Source: Pseudomonadota bacterium (GTDB lineage: Bacteria > Pseudomonadota > Gammaproteobacteria > Pseudomonadales > Azotimanducaceae). Taken from it: 37,426 nt of DNA. Position numbers and translations under genes: made by a program. Positions 1 through 8,029 of the stretch are shown here, in pieces (position 1 is the stretch's first letter; every line of letters starts with the position of its first letter). The stretch covers positions 1 through 37,426 of the forward strand of contig JAQBUI010000041.1 of the NCBI GenBank assembly GCA_027624035.1, in the 5' to 3' direction. Below the pieces are notes generated by a model. It worked only from the letters and a program-made list of their open reading frames with translations, had not been told where the DNA came from and searched no databases.

Positions 1-348
1 CGGCACAGTGACCAGCCGTGCCCGCGACAACAGGCCGCGGTCTGAATCGGTCAGGTCGGCAAGGGTCAGTCCATCATGGTCCATCCGGGTAATGCCAAGA
101 TAGAGAACCGGGATACCCGAAGCCCGCAATGGCTCTGCAACAGGCGCCACCGGGACACCGAACCAGTTGCCGCCCGAGATGATGCACGCATCAAACTCTT
201 GGGCCGGGTCGTCCTGCGACTGGTAGACCGCGTAGTTGTTTCGCTCTCCGGTCACTTCGTCCAAGAGCTGACGAATCCCATAAACAGGAACTTCCTCGTG
301 ACAGAAAATCAGCAGATTCAGCGGCTGGTGTCCGAACTTCGGGGGCAC
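1..348 (-). CDS. Polysaccharide pyruvyl transferase-like protein, partial (3' end outside window)
   Basis: The minus strand is open from a GTG at 348 to the left edge (116 codons), so the C-terminal part is missing. The GTG is the only plausible start after an in-frame TGA near 428-430 and has a GGAG Shine-Dalgarno a few bases upstream. The protein opens with a short basic stretch, then a hydrophobic beta strand (LNLLIFCHEE), later DACIISGGNWFG and near the cut edge LLSRARLVTVP. The order 'glycine-rich GG loop, then a strand plus SRA-LVTVR-like element' is the pattern of the polysaccharide pyruvyl transferase family (PF04230), whose members transfer pyruvate ketals to surface sugars. The family call is an inference from these short motifs only; the diagnostic C-terminal half is not visible, and a generic glycosyltransferase-B-fold protein is the alternative. 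Confidence 0.5.
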   Translation of the reverse strand, partial: MPPKFGHQPLNLLIFCHEEVPVYGIRQLLDEVTGERNNYAVYQSQDDPAQEFDACIISGGNWFGVPVAPVAEPLRASGIPVLYLGITRMDHDGLTLADLTDSDRGLLSRARLVTVP

Positions 349-425
349 GTTGGCTCCGCGGTGGGTGTCGTCACACTCTAAATGACACCGTGTTGCTCGC
401 CAAGTGGGGTGATGGGCATGTCAAA

Positions 426-1493
426 TCACTCACCCTGGCCACTTATCTTCACCATGGTTTTACCGAAGTTGCGCCCTGCCAGCATGCCGATGAACGCATC
501 GGGTGCGCTGGAAAGGCCCTCGGTAATACTCTCGCGGTACTTGAGCTTGCCTGCCTTGATCCAGCCGGACATTTCCTGCAGTGCCTGTTCGGCCTGGGGA
601 TGTCTGGCGGAGAGCCCGGTGAACCCGAAGAACGCAAAACCCTCGGTGCTGCCGTCCTTTCCCAGCACCTTGAGGCCCTCTGCCTTCAGTCGCTGCAGAG
701 GCGTCTGACGACGCTGTTCAGGGGTGTCGTTGTAGTGCGCCACAAAACCGCAGATGGGCACTCTGGCGCCCGGGTTCAGCAGTGGAATGACCGCCTCGAG
801 GACATCACCGCCCACATTCTCAAAATAGATATCAATTCCCGCCGGGACGGCGGCTGCAAGGTCCGCGGGCAGATTGCCCGCCTTGTAGTCCACGCAGGCA
901 TCGAAGCCCAGTGTCTCCACACAGTAACGGCATTTCTCCGGGCCGCCGGCGATACCGACGGCTGTCGCGCCCTTGATCTTTGCGATCTGCCCGACCACCT
1001 GGCCGACGGCGCCACTGGCGGCACTCACCACAACCGTGTCGCCCGGGGCGACCCGGGCGACGTTGATCAGGCCCTCATAGGCGGTATACCCGGTCATCCC
1101 AAGCACACCTACCGCGGTTGAGGCGGGCCCGAGGCGCTCGTCCCACTTTTCGATGGGCATGTCGGGATGGTTCCATTGCAGGTCTTCCGGGGTGCCGATG
1201 CTGTATTCCTGCCACCCGTAGTAGCCCACCACCAGATCGCCCGGCTGCCAGCCAGGCACCCTGCTCTCGATGACTTCCGATACCGTCCCGCCGATGACAC
1301 ACCGGCCAACATTGTTCGGGTCAGCCATGAATCCCGAGCGCATATAGGGGTCAAGGGTCAGCCAGCGGGTCTTGAGCAGCATCTGCCCGTTTGTAATCGC
1401 GGGGAGTTCACTGGTCTTTATCTCGAAATCATCGGGCCGGGGCGCACCCTGGGGTAATGACTTCATGATGACGCTACGGTTGATGGTTGCCAT
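426..1493 (-). CDS. NADP-dependent MDR-family oxidoreductase (CurA/YncB, PTGR type)
   Basis: A 355-residue medium-chain dehydrogenase/reductase of the zinc-free leukotriene B4 12-hydroxydehydrogenase/prostaglandin reductase class, which reduces alpha,beta-unsaturated ketones or aldehydes with NADPH in the cytoplasm. The N-terminus MATINRSVIMKSLPQGAPRP is near-canonical for bacterial family members, so the ATG at 1493 is preferred over one 14 codons upstream. The Rossmann motif AASGAVGQVVGQIAKIKG is followed by GIAGGPEKCRY, whose Lys is the usual NADP 2'-phosphate contact, and the GFVAHYN segment matches the family's substrate loop. There are no zinc-lobe cysteines. It is divergent from the PhyH gene at 1649; the shared intergenic region carries a perfect palindrome over its -35 region, so a repressor is likely. 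The substrate cannot be told from sequence. Confidence 0.9.
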   Translation of the reverse strand: MATINRSVIMKSLPQGAPRPDDFEIKTSELPAITNGQMLLKTRWLTLDPYMRSGFMADPNNVGRCVIGGTVSEVIESRVPGWQPGDLVVGYYGWQEYSIGTPEDLQWNHPDMPIEKWDERLGPASTAVGVLGMTGYTAYEGLINVARVAPGDTVVVSAASGAVGQVVGQIAKIKGATAVGIAGGPEKCRYCVETLGFDACVDYKAGNLPADLAAAVPAGIDIYFENVGGDVLEAVIPLLNPGARVPICGFVAHYNDTPEQRRQTPLQRLKAEGLKVLGKDGSTEGFAFFGFTGLSARHPQAEQALQEMSGWIKAGKLKYRESITEGLSSAPDAFIGMLAGRNFGKTMVKISGQGE

Positions 1494-1519
1494 GGGAGTT
1501 CTCAAGGAAAGGTAGCTGG

Positions 1520-1555
1520 ATTCTATTGCAGCCATGTCTTGATTGAAATCAAGAC
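1520..1555 (-). promoter_or_regulatory. Operator-like 20-bp perfect palindrome with -10 element of the CurA-type gene
   Basis: Positions 1536-1555 read GTCTTGATTGAAATCAAGAC, a perfect inverted repeat with 9-bp arms and a 2-bp centre. On the minus strand a TAGAAT (1525-1520, five of six to the -10 consensus) lies just downstream, which puts the palindrome over the -35 position. The arrangement is what a repressor operator for the oxidoreductase would look like. No regulator gene adjoins it, so the cognate protein is unknown. Confidence 0.55.
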
Positions 1556-1571
1556 TACGGCCATCGACAGC

Positions 1572-1600
1572 TTGACTTGATCAGGCCGCAATCCTACTCT
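1572..1600 (+). promoter_or_regulatory. Candidate sigma-70 promoter of the first PhyH gene
   Basis: TTGACT (1572-1577) and TACTCT (1595-1600) are separated by 17 bp, upstream of the PhyH gene starting at 1649. The -35 is strong and the -10 weak. The 1536-1555 palindrome sits immediately upstream, in a position where a bound protein could also act on this promoter. Confidence 0.35.
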
Positions 1601-1648
1601 CTCGACCCGCATCAACGGCATGAATGTCGCCACAGGGGAGGGGCCAGG

Positions 1649-2827
1649 ATGAATCAATCAGAATTGGACAATCTGCAGGTCTATGGTGAGACCGACGTGG
1701 GTTGGGATGAGCAGGCAGCGCCGAATGAAACAGTCGATGATGAGGGTAACTTTGTTGCCAGTGGCGGCTTTGGCATCCACGACCCCAACGCGCCCTCTCG
1801 CAGGGTCTATGATGATCCGGAAGTCGTCGCCCTGCGTGAAAAGCTGAGGCACAACAATGGCATCCGTGGTCTTGAAATTTGCGAGCCCCACGAGACCAAA
1901 CGCATCGCCAGAATCTTTCGCCGTGATGGATTTGTCGTCGTCCGGGACATCCTCGATGAGGACCAGCTGGCAAGGTTCCGCGAGGGCTGTGCCCGGGTCC
2001 TGCGGGATATTCTGTCTATTCCCGGGTTTCAGGGACGCAAGTACATCACCGAAACCGGGCGTCTGCCACACCGTTACAGCTACGGTACCGCGTCGTCATC
2101 GCGGCACATGATGCATGACCCGGTGTGGGCGTCCATGATTGATCTGCCCACCATGACGCCCATTCTGATCGAAATCATGGGTTCTGAGGATTACTACGTG
2201 GCTGGTGGAGGGGGCGACCTGTGCCTGCCTGGTGCCATTGAGTATCAGCACCTTCATTCCGACGGCTACGACCGGCAGGAGAACGGTGATGTTCGGCTCG
2301 ACTATGCCCGTCAGGTGGGTCTGGTCAAGATCGATTCAGACCTGCCATTCGAGCAGCTTGACTTTCGTACCCGCCGACTCGTCATGGACCGCACGCCACC
2401 ATCGATGACCATCAACTTTCTGATGTCCGACCTGACCTGGGAAAACGGCCCCATCCGCCAGATCCCGGGAACCCACACCGCCATGCAGAGCCCGCCATCG
2501 CCTGGCGAGGAGCCTGACTGGATGCGCTGGTCCACCCTCGCTGGTGCGCCAGCGGGTTCCGGGGTATTCCGGGATCATCGGGCGTGGCACAGCGCCACAC
2601 CCAATCTTTCTCGTGAAGTCCGGGCATTGCCCAATCTTGAGTTCGTGCCGCCCTGGCACGACGAGAAGCACTTCATGAAGTCCATGCCCTATGAAATATG
2701 GGAGACCCTGACGCCTCATGGCAAGCACATCTGCCGTTGCATCACCGAGGAGCCCGGCGTCTGGCCAAAGGGTGCCGGTGTCATGCACCCCCTGACCAAA
2801 GCACGTCAGGAAGCGAAGGCGGGCTAG
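1649..2827 (+). CDS. Phytanoyl-CoA dioxygenase (PhyH) family Fe(II)/2-oxoglutarate oxygenase
   Basis: A 392-residue member of the PhyH family of non-haem iron oxygenases, which hydroxylate or otherwise oxidise small molecules or acyl-CoAs using O2 and 2-oxoglutarate. The 2-His-1-carboxylate facial triad is visible as H-S-D in EYQHLHSDGYDR (mid-protein) and the distal His in FRDHRAWHSATPN, followed by an Arg (NLSREVRALP) suited to bind 2-oxoglutarate. IRQIPGTH matches the usual PhyH GxL/IPGSH turn. The ATG at 1649 is chosen because a GGGGAGGGGCCAGG Shine-Dalgarno precedes it; 24 extra open codons upstream have no such site. The stop overlaps that of the convergent amidohydrolase in a shared CTAG. 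First of four PhyH-type proteins here; substrate unknown. Confidence 0.85.
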   Translation: MNQSELDNLQVYGETDVGWDEQAAPNETVDDEGNFVASGGFGIHDPNAPSRRVYDDPEVVALREKLRHNNGIRGLEICEPHETKRIARIFRRDGFVVVRDILDEDQLARFREGCARVLRDILSIPGFQGRKYITETGRLPHRYSYGTASSSRHMMHDPVWASMIDLPTMTPILIEIMGSEDYYVAGGGGDLCLPGAIEYQHLHSDGYDRQENGDVRLDYARQVGLVKIDSDLPFEQLDFRTRRLVMDRTPPSMTINFLMSDLTWENGPIRQIPGTHTAMQSPPSPGEEPDWMRWSTLAGAPAGSGVFRDHRAWHSATPNLSREVRALPNLEFVPPWHDEKHFMKSMPYEIWETLTPHGKHICRCITEEPGVWPKGAGVMHPLTKARQEAKAG

Positions 2828-4479
2828 ACGATCTTGCCGGGTCTGGCGGTCTTGTAGCCGGCTGCATCGTAAACGACTTCGCCATTGACGATGACCTGCT
2901 CATACCCGGTGGCCCGACGCATATAGCGTCTGGCCTCCCCGGGAAAGTCATCCACGAATTCGTTCTTTGTGATCGCGACCTTGTCCAGATCGAAGATGAC
3001 CACGTCCGCCGCCCGGCCCTCGACCAGGGTGCCACGGTCGGTCAGGCCCCAATCCTCGGCCACTTCCCCCGTCATGCGATACACCGCGCGCTCCAGCGGA
3101 ATCCGCCCGGATTCCCGGACATAGTGTTGCAGCATATAGGTGGTGTCGCCGGTACCGCAGAACTGGGTGATGTGCGCGCCGGCGTCCGATGCCCCGAAGT
3201 GGCAGAGCGGATGATCAATCAGACGGGCGACGGCTTCCTGGTCCGCATTCATGACGCCGATGAGTGCAAACTCGGTGTCCAGATTGTCGGCATTGGCGAG
3301 GTCGAGCACCACCTCGCCGATGGCTTTACCTTCTGATTCGGCAATCTCGGCCAGCTTTCTGCCCCGGTATTTCTGGTTAATATCGCTGTACACATCGCCC
3401 ACTTCCATGGCCGCAATGCCGAAGCCCCGGCTGCGGGGCACCATCTGCTCAACCAGTGGCGCGCGGTTGGCGGGGTCTGCAAAGGCTGCTCGTCGCTCGT
3501 CCAGCGGCAGGTCCATGATGGCCTTCCACTTTGGATAGCCATACAGCAGCATGCTGGTTTCCGACAGCCGCATGGCCATGTCGAAGGCGCGCGGCATGGT
3601 CTGGCCGTACACCCGGGCACCCCGGTCCCGCTGCTCGGCCAGAACCTTGAGTTGTTCCTCCACACCGAGCCCTGGCTGGGCCAGGATAGGCTGCAGGCTG
3701 CACGGAATATTGGCAGCCAGGCTGATGTCACCCAGCTCACGGATATTGGCGTCCACCTGGGCCTGATCGACAATGTACGGCACCACCTGCCACAAGCCTC
3801 GACCGCTCGCGGCCATGGCTTTGGCGAGGGCGATCTTCTCGTCGATATTAGCGAACCGGCTGGGTACCGGCTTCATATTCTCATCGATGTCCAGATAGGA
3901 CGAGGATATCCCCAGAGCACCAGCGGCCATGGCTTCCTCTACGATCCGGCACATGGCATCGATTTCCTCGGTGGTCGCCGCGCGTTCCTGACTCTCTGCC
4001 CCCATCACGTAGTATCGAATCGCGGAATGTCCCATCAGCGCACCGACGTTCACACCCAGGCTGCCCCGGATGAAATCGAGGTACTCAGGAAAGGTTTCCC
4101 ACGAGAAGGGTACTGCGGCGTCGAAGGTAGGCTTTTTGATGTCTTCGATGACCTGGAACATGGAGATGAGCTTTGCCGTTCCATCGGGTTTGACCGGCGC
4201 CAGGGACAGGGAGCAATTGCCTGTCACGATGGTCGTCACGCCGTGTTCAAGGGACGGCGTGGCGAGGCCATCCCAGCACAGTTGGGGGTCGAAGTGGGTG
4301 TGAATATCGACGAAGCCCGGCGCGACAATCTTGCCTGCCGCGTCAATAATCCTTGCCGTCCCGAGATCGACAGCGGCAGGGTCGCTGATGCGGCCGTCCC
4401 GAATGCCAATGTCGCCCATTCGCGCTGCGGCGCCTGTGCCGTCAACGATCGTGCCACCTCTGATCAGTGTATCGCTCAT
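2824..4479 (-). CDS. Amidohydrolase family 3 protein, N-acyl-D-amino-acid deacylase type
   Basis: A 551-residue metal-dependent amidohydrolase resembling D-aminoacylases, which hydrolyse N-acyl-D-amino acids or related cyclic amides. Visible elements: the N-terminal beta-sandwich strand TLIRGGTIVDGTG, the metal-binding HxH in APGFVDIHTHFDP, the VTTIVTGNCSLSLAP strand (GNC is typical of D-aminoacylases), MGHSAIR, the metal-binding Asp in ASDAGAHITQFCGTGDTTYML, and the C-terminal GTLVEGRAADVVIFD. The start at 4479 follows a purine-rich GGGGGAAGAAG site and gives the standard MSDTLIRGG N-terminus; further ATGs upstream are in a poorer context. It is divergent from the aminotransferase at 4596. 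Length matches the family (about 480-560). Exact substrate is not deducible. Confidence 0.85.
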   Translation of the reverse strand: MSDTLIRGGTIVDGTGAAARMGDIGIRDGRISDPAAVDLGTARIIDAAGKIVAPGFVDIHTHFDPQLCWDGLATPSLEHGVTTIVTGNCSLSLAPVKPDGTAKLISMFQVIEDIKKPTFDAAVPFSWETFPEYLDFIRGSLGVNVGALMGHSAIRYYVMGAESQERAATTEEIDAMCRIVEEAMAAGALGISSSYLDIDENMKPVPSRFANIDEKIALAKAMAASGRGLWQVVPYIVDQAQVDANIRELGDISLAANIPCSLQPILAQPGLGVEEQLKVLAEQRDRGARVYGQTMPRAFDMAMRLSETSMLLYGYPKWKAIMDLPLDERRAAFADPANRAPLVEQMVPRSRGFGIAAMEVGDVYSDINQKYRGRKLAEIAESEGKAIGEVVLDLANADNLDTEFALIGVMNADQEAVARLIDHPLCHFGASDAGAHITQFCGTGDTTYMLQHYVRESGRIPLERAVYRMTGEVAEDWGLTDRGTLVEGRAADVVIFDLDKVAITKNEFVDDFPGEARRYMRRATGYEQVIVNGEVVYDAAGYKTARPGKIV

Positions 4480-4504
4480 CTTCTTCCCCCTTTGGTGTTG
4501 GCCC

Positions 4505-4534
4505 ATTCGAGGCTTCATTCAAGCTGGCTGTAAA
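4505..4534 (-). promoter_or_regulatory. Candidate promoter of the amidohydrolase gene
   Basis: On the minus strand TTTACA (4534-4529) and TCGAAT (4510-4505) are spaced by 18 bp, about 25 bp upstream of the start codon. Five of six and four of six matches respectively; this is a by-eye call. Confidence 0.3.
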
Positions 4535-4595
4535 TTCGACCGGTTTCGCGACCCCAACGCTGGCCAAAGGTCCCATATGGCCGTAGTCTCTGAAC

Positions 4596-5972
4596 ATGGC
4601 TGATCAGGAACATCCACTCATCAGCTCGTTTCGCCGATTCAGCCCGACATCGGAAGCTCTGGCGAGGCGTGCTCAAACCGTGTTTCCCGGTGGAGACACC
4701 CGCTCCAGTGCGCACTACGGACCATACCCGCTGGTGATGGACCGCGCCGCGGGGTGCCGGATGTGGGATGTGGACGGCAATGAGCTGATCGACTTCATGA
4801 ATAACTTCACCTCACTGATCCACGGCCATGGGCATGAGGACATTGTCCTGGCGGTGCAGCAACAGGCGGCAAAGGGGTCAGCCTATGCGGCGCCCAGCAT
4901 GGATCAGATTGAACTGGCGGAACTCATCGTCGAGCGCATTCCCTCGATTGAGCAGATGCGATTCACCAGTTCCGGCACAGAGGGCACGACGATGGCCATT
5001 CGTTGTGCTCGTGCGGCCACAGGCCGGAAGAAGATCATGAAGATGGAAGGTGGATACCATGGCAGCTTCGAGTTGGCAGAAGTCAGTCTGGTGCCCTTCC
5101 CGGACCGTAGAGGTCCCTTGAACGCGCCCGTCTCGCTGCCCGTTGATGGCAGTTTCCCAGACAATGTGCTTCTGGACACCATCGTCTGCCCGTACAACGA
5201 GTCAGATATGGCGCGGGAGTTGATCGCACGACATGCCGGCGAAATCGCAGCGGTCATCGTCGAGCCAGTGCTCGGCTCCATGGGCATGATTCCCGCTACA
5301 CCTGAGTTCCTGGGTGCACTTCGTGAGGCGAGCCTGGCGCACGATATCCTGCTGATCTTTGACGAGGTCATCACGTTGCGCCTGGATGTGGGCGGCGCCC
5401 AGACGCCACTTGGAATCACGCCGGATCTGACCTGTATGGGAAAGATCATCGGCGGTGGCCTGCCAGTGGGTGGCGTGGGTGGCCGCCGGGACCTGATGCA
5501 GTGGTTCAGCCCGCAGCGGCAGCAGCCTGTGATGCATGCCAGCACCTTCAGTGGCAACGCGCTGACCATGGCAGCGGGTCTTGCGGCAATGCGTCATTAC
5601 ACGGCGGCCGAGGCCCGACGAATCAATGAACTGGGCGATCAGTTGCGAGAGGGATTCAATCGGGCTTTCGCCCAGGCGGGCATTGCGGCGCAGATGACCG
5701 GCGCTGGCTCGTTGTCGAACGTGCAGTTCACCAGCGAACCAGTCCATGACGCCCGGGATTCTCTTGCCGCCTCGATGTCTGCCGGACACATCCCGCGGCT
5801 GTTGCATCTCGCCATGATGCGCCGTGGTGTCTTTTCAGCGGCTCGCCTGATGTACTGTATCAGCACGCCGATGACCAGCCGCGAAATCGACTTTGCGATT
5901 ACGGCCCTCAATGAATCCCTGCAGGAATTGCGCCCCTACATCGAGCGGGAAAGGCCGGGGCTGCTGCTGTAA
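4596..5972 (+). CDS. Class III PLP aminotransferase, glutamate-1-semialdehyde 2,1-aminomutase-like
   Basis: A 458-residue fold-type I PLP enzyme of the HemL-like branch of class III aminotransferases. The N-terminus FPGGDTRSSAHYGPYPLVMDRAAGCRMWDVDGNELIDF is typical of GSA-aminomutase homologues; the PLP-phosphate loop SSGTEGTTMAIRCAR, the Asp that contacts the pyridine nitrogen in LLIFDEVITLR, and the Schiff-base Lys in TCMGKIIGGGLPVGGVGG are all present. Its neighbours are catabolic rather than haem genes, so it is more likely a secondary aminotransferase or aminomutase than housekeeping HemL. The class II aldolase gene follows 34 bp downstream in the same direction and is probably co-transcribed. 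The preferred amino donor is unknown. Confidence 0.88.
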   Translation: MADQEHPLISSFRRFSPTSEALARRAQTVFPGGDTRSSAHYGPYPLVMDRAAGCRMWDVDGNELIDFMNNFTSLIHGHGHEDIVLAVQQQAAKGSAYAAPSMDQIELAELIVERIPSIEQMRFTSSGTEGTTMAIRCARAATGRKKIMKMEGGYHGSFELAEVSLVPFPDRRGPLNAPVSLPVDGSFPDNVLLDTIVCPYNESDMARELIARHAGEIAAVIVEPVLGSMGMIPATPEFLGALREASLAHDILLIFDEVITLRLDVGGAQTPLGITPDLTCMGKIIGGGLPVGGVGGRRDLMQWFSPQRQQPVMHASTFSGNALTMAAGLAAMRHYTAAEARRINELGDQLREGFNRAFAQAGIAAQMTGAGSLSNVQFTSEPVHDARDSLAASMSAGHIPRLLHLAMMRRGVFSAARLMYCISTPMTSREIDFAITALNESLQELRPYIERERPGLLL

Positions 5973-6006
5973 CATAGCGGGGATTTTGGAAAAAGGAATC
6001 AGGACC

Positions 6007-6777
6007 GTGGCCGAACAACACTATGACGCGATGCATAACAAGGTCAGCCCGGAAGAGTGGCAGATGCGGGTCGACCTTGCCGCCTGTTACAGGCTGGTGG
6101 CGCTGCATGGGATGAACGACCTCATCTACAATCACATCACCGCAGGCGTACCTGATGAGCCGGGACACTTCCTGATCAACCCCTATGGCTACGCCTACGA
6201 AGAAGTGACCGCGTCCAGCCTGGTGAAGATTGACCTGGATGGCAACGTGATTCTGGATTCGGACACAGGCTACGGCATCAATCAGGCGGGCTTTGTGATC
6301 CACAGCGCAGTTCACCGTGCCAGAAGGGATGTCGCCTGTGTCATTCACACCCACTCGGCGGCTGGCATGGCGGTGTCGGCGCTCGCGTGCGGGCTGCTGC
6401 CATTGACACAAAATGCCATGTTCTTTGGTGACCTCGGCTATCACGACTACGAGGGTCCGGCCATCGACCTCGCGGAACAATCACGGCTGGTGACAGACCT
6501 CGGCGACAATGCTGCCATGATTCTCCGCAATCACGGCTTGCTATCTGTAGGCTCAACGGTCTGTGAGGCATTCGTCATCATGCACTGGCTGGAGCGAGCC
6601 TGCCAGGCACAGACCATGGCCATGGCCTGCAATACTGAACTCACGGTACCGGCAGCGGACGTGGTCAAACTCACCGGCGAGCGCTATGCCAAGGGTCAGC
6701 GTCGAAAGATCACGGAACTCGAATGGCCCGCGCTGCTGCGAATGCTCGACCGGCGCGACGCTTCTTACCAGACCTAG
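6007..6777 (+). CDS. Class II aldolase/adducin family protein
   Basis: A 256-residue protein of the class II aldolase/adducin fold (zinc-dependent aldolases, epimerases and their adducin-like relatives). The zinc-ligand region is visible as CVIHTHSAAGMAVSALACGL and the third His in AMILRNHGLLSVG; NHITAGVP and FLINPYGYAYEEVTASSLVKID match the N-terminal core. GTG at 6007 is selected: it follows an AAGGAATCAGGA site and gives a normal family length, while the open frame that continues upstream runs inside the aminotransferase gene. YEEVTASSL is the usual position of the substrate-phosphate loop. It ends before a bidirectional hairpin. Aldolase versus decarboxylase or uncharacterised adducin-like function cannot be separated. 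Confidence 0.85.
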   Translation: MAEQHYDAMHNKVSPEEWQMRVDLAACYRLVALHGMNDLIYNHITAGVPDEPGHFLINPYGYAYEEVTASSLVKIDLDGNVILDSDTGYGINQAGFVIHSAVHRARRDVACVIHTHSAAGMAVSALACGLLPLTQNAMFFGDLGYHDYEGPAIDLAEQSRLVTDLGDNAAMILRNHGLLSVGSTVCEAFVIMHWLERACQAQTMAMACNTELTVPAADVVKLTGERYAKGQRRKITELEWPALLRMLDRRDASYQT

Positions 6778-6801
6778 GACGGGTCGTTGTTCAACACCGA
6801 T

Positions 6802-6833
6802 CCAGGGTCAACCCCTGCGATCGGGGACCCTGG
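6802..6833. terminator. Bidirectional hairpin between convergent genes
   Basis: The arms CCAGGGT (6802-6808) and ACCCTGG (6827-6833) pair perfectly, with an inner CCCC/GGGG extension and a small bulge. The hairpin lies between the stop of the aldolase (6777) and the stop of the sigma-factor gene (6858). There is no clear U-tract on either strand, so efficiency is uncertain. Confidence 0.5.
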
Positions 6834-6857
6834 TATCCCATTGTCAGGGCAGCATAT

Positions 6858-7805
6858 TCATGGACTTCGATAAGGTCGCGCCAGTGCCTCCACCCCAAGG
6901 TGACTGGCGACTTCTCTCAGCGTATCCGGGCAGAAGCAGTAGCAACGAACGCGCGTGATCTTCCCATCACCAATCTCAAGCCGGTGGATCTCGTTCAACC
7001 CCTCCAGTCCATTCAACGTTCGAAAGCCAATCACGATGGGTTCTCCGGCATACTCGGATAGCTCCCATCGAGGGTTCTCACCGAAGCCGATTTCAGGCAT
7101 GACAAAATGAGCATGTTCAAAGAAACTGCTGCTCTCATCGAACGAATGCAGTTCCGCGCCGCCGACCAGTTCAACATGGAGTTCAGTCGAGCAGATCGAA
7201 CGCAGTGTATCGAGGTCGGTAGTCTCAAGTGCTTGCATGAACTGGCTCACCAACTGTTTGTCGGGCACGAAACCGGCCGGGCTCATTCCATTGTCACCCA
7301 TACGGGAACGGGCGCGATGGAGCGCGGACTTGACGGCACCTATACTTGTATTGAGCGTGGTGGCGACTTCCGCCAGTGAATGACCCAGCACATCTTTCAT
7401 GACGAGCGCGGCACGCTCCTGTGGATACAGCCGGGTCAGTAATTCACGGGCGGCTTCAGATGCCTGGATGCCTCGATCACTGGTGTCTTCGGCCGCGCCA
7501 TCTTCAAGTTCCAGTAATGCCTGGTGCCTTGCCTGTTTCCTGATGGTGTCCACCCAGAGATTGGTAGCCGTTCGAACCAGGTAGGCCCTGGGGTTTTCGA
7601 TATTCGCATCGATTTTTCCCAACGATGAGAACACTCGCAGCAAGGTGTCCTGTGCAAGGTCTTCAGCATCCCAGGCATTCTGTGTCAGCTTCAGACAAAA
7701 GCCATACAGTTCCGGTCGGAGGGGTGCGAGTTCATCAAGATACTGGCGCCAGGGCCCCCGAACGTCCGACTGGATCTGGAATCCGCTTTCCTTATTCTCA
7801 CTCAT
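6858..7805 (-). CDS. ECF-type RNA polymerase sigma factor with C-terminal SnoaL-like domain
   Basis: A 315-residue extracytoplasmic-function sigma factor. Region 2 covers about residues 30-90 (LYGFCLKLTQNAWDAEDLAQDTLLRVFSSLG, then the -10-recognition helix RAYLVRTATNLWVDTIRK); region 4 about 120-170 (LYPQERAALVMKDVLGHSLAEVA, helix-turn-helix through GAVKSALHRAR). Residues about 185-315 form an added NTF2/SnoaL-like domain (LVSQFMQALETTDLDTLRSICS... then beta-rich segments), as in SigJ/ECF41-like groups where the fused domain replaces a separate anti-sigma factor. No anti-sigma gene is adjacent, consistent with that. The gene is divergent from a secreted protein of unknown role at 8030, a candidate target. 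Ligand or stress signal unknown. Confidence 0.9.
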   Translation of the reverse strand: MSENKESGFQIQSDVRGPWRQYLDELAPLRPELYGFCLKLTQNAWDAEDLAQDTLLRVFSSLGKIDANIENPRAYLVRTATNLWVDTIRKQARHQALLELEDGAAEDTSDRGIQASEAARELLTRLYPQERAALVMKDVLGHSLAEVATTLNTSIGAVKSALHRARSRMGDNGMSPAGFVPDKQLVSQFMQALETTDLDTLRSICSTELHVELVGGAELHSFDESSSFFEHAHFVMPEIGFGENPRWELSEYAGEPIVIGFRTLNGLEGLNEIHRLEIGDGKITRVRCYCFCPDTLREVASHLGVEALARPYRSP

Positions 7806-8029
7806 GGCTCTCTCTGACTTTTGTGCAGCTTGGTAATAAGACGAACGAACACGGCCGGAGGATACCTGGACGGGACAGATTATTCAGAAAAGTGACTATC
7901 CCCGTGCGATATCCCTGATGCCTGTCCCGGGTGCGACTGATTCGCAGTGGGCCTGACGTGCCTACCAACGTGCGTTGACGAACTGGGATAAACTTGCCCA
8001 TGTTGAGCCCGCACAAACGGTGACTAGCG

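Noticed and set aside
390..1121. Long plus-strand frame of 243 codons antisense to the CurA-type gene
   Set aside because: No family motif; the minus strand carries a full, well-conserved oxidoreductase. GC-rich third positions create such antisense frames.
3652..4533. Plus-strand frame of 293 codons antisense to the amidohydrolase
   Set aside because: His- and Gly-rich mirror translation of a conserved amidohydrolase; no start site and no motif.
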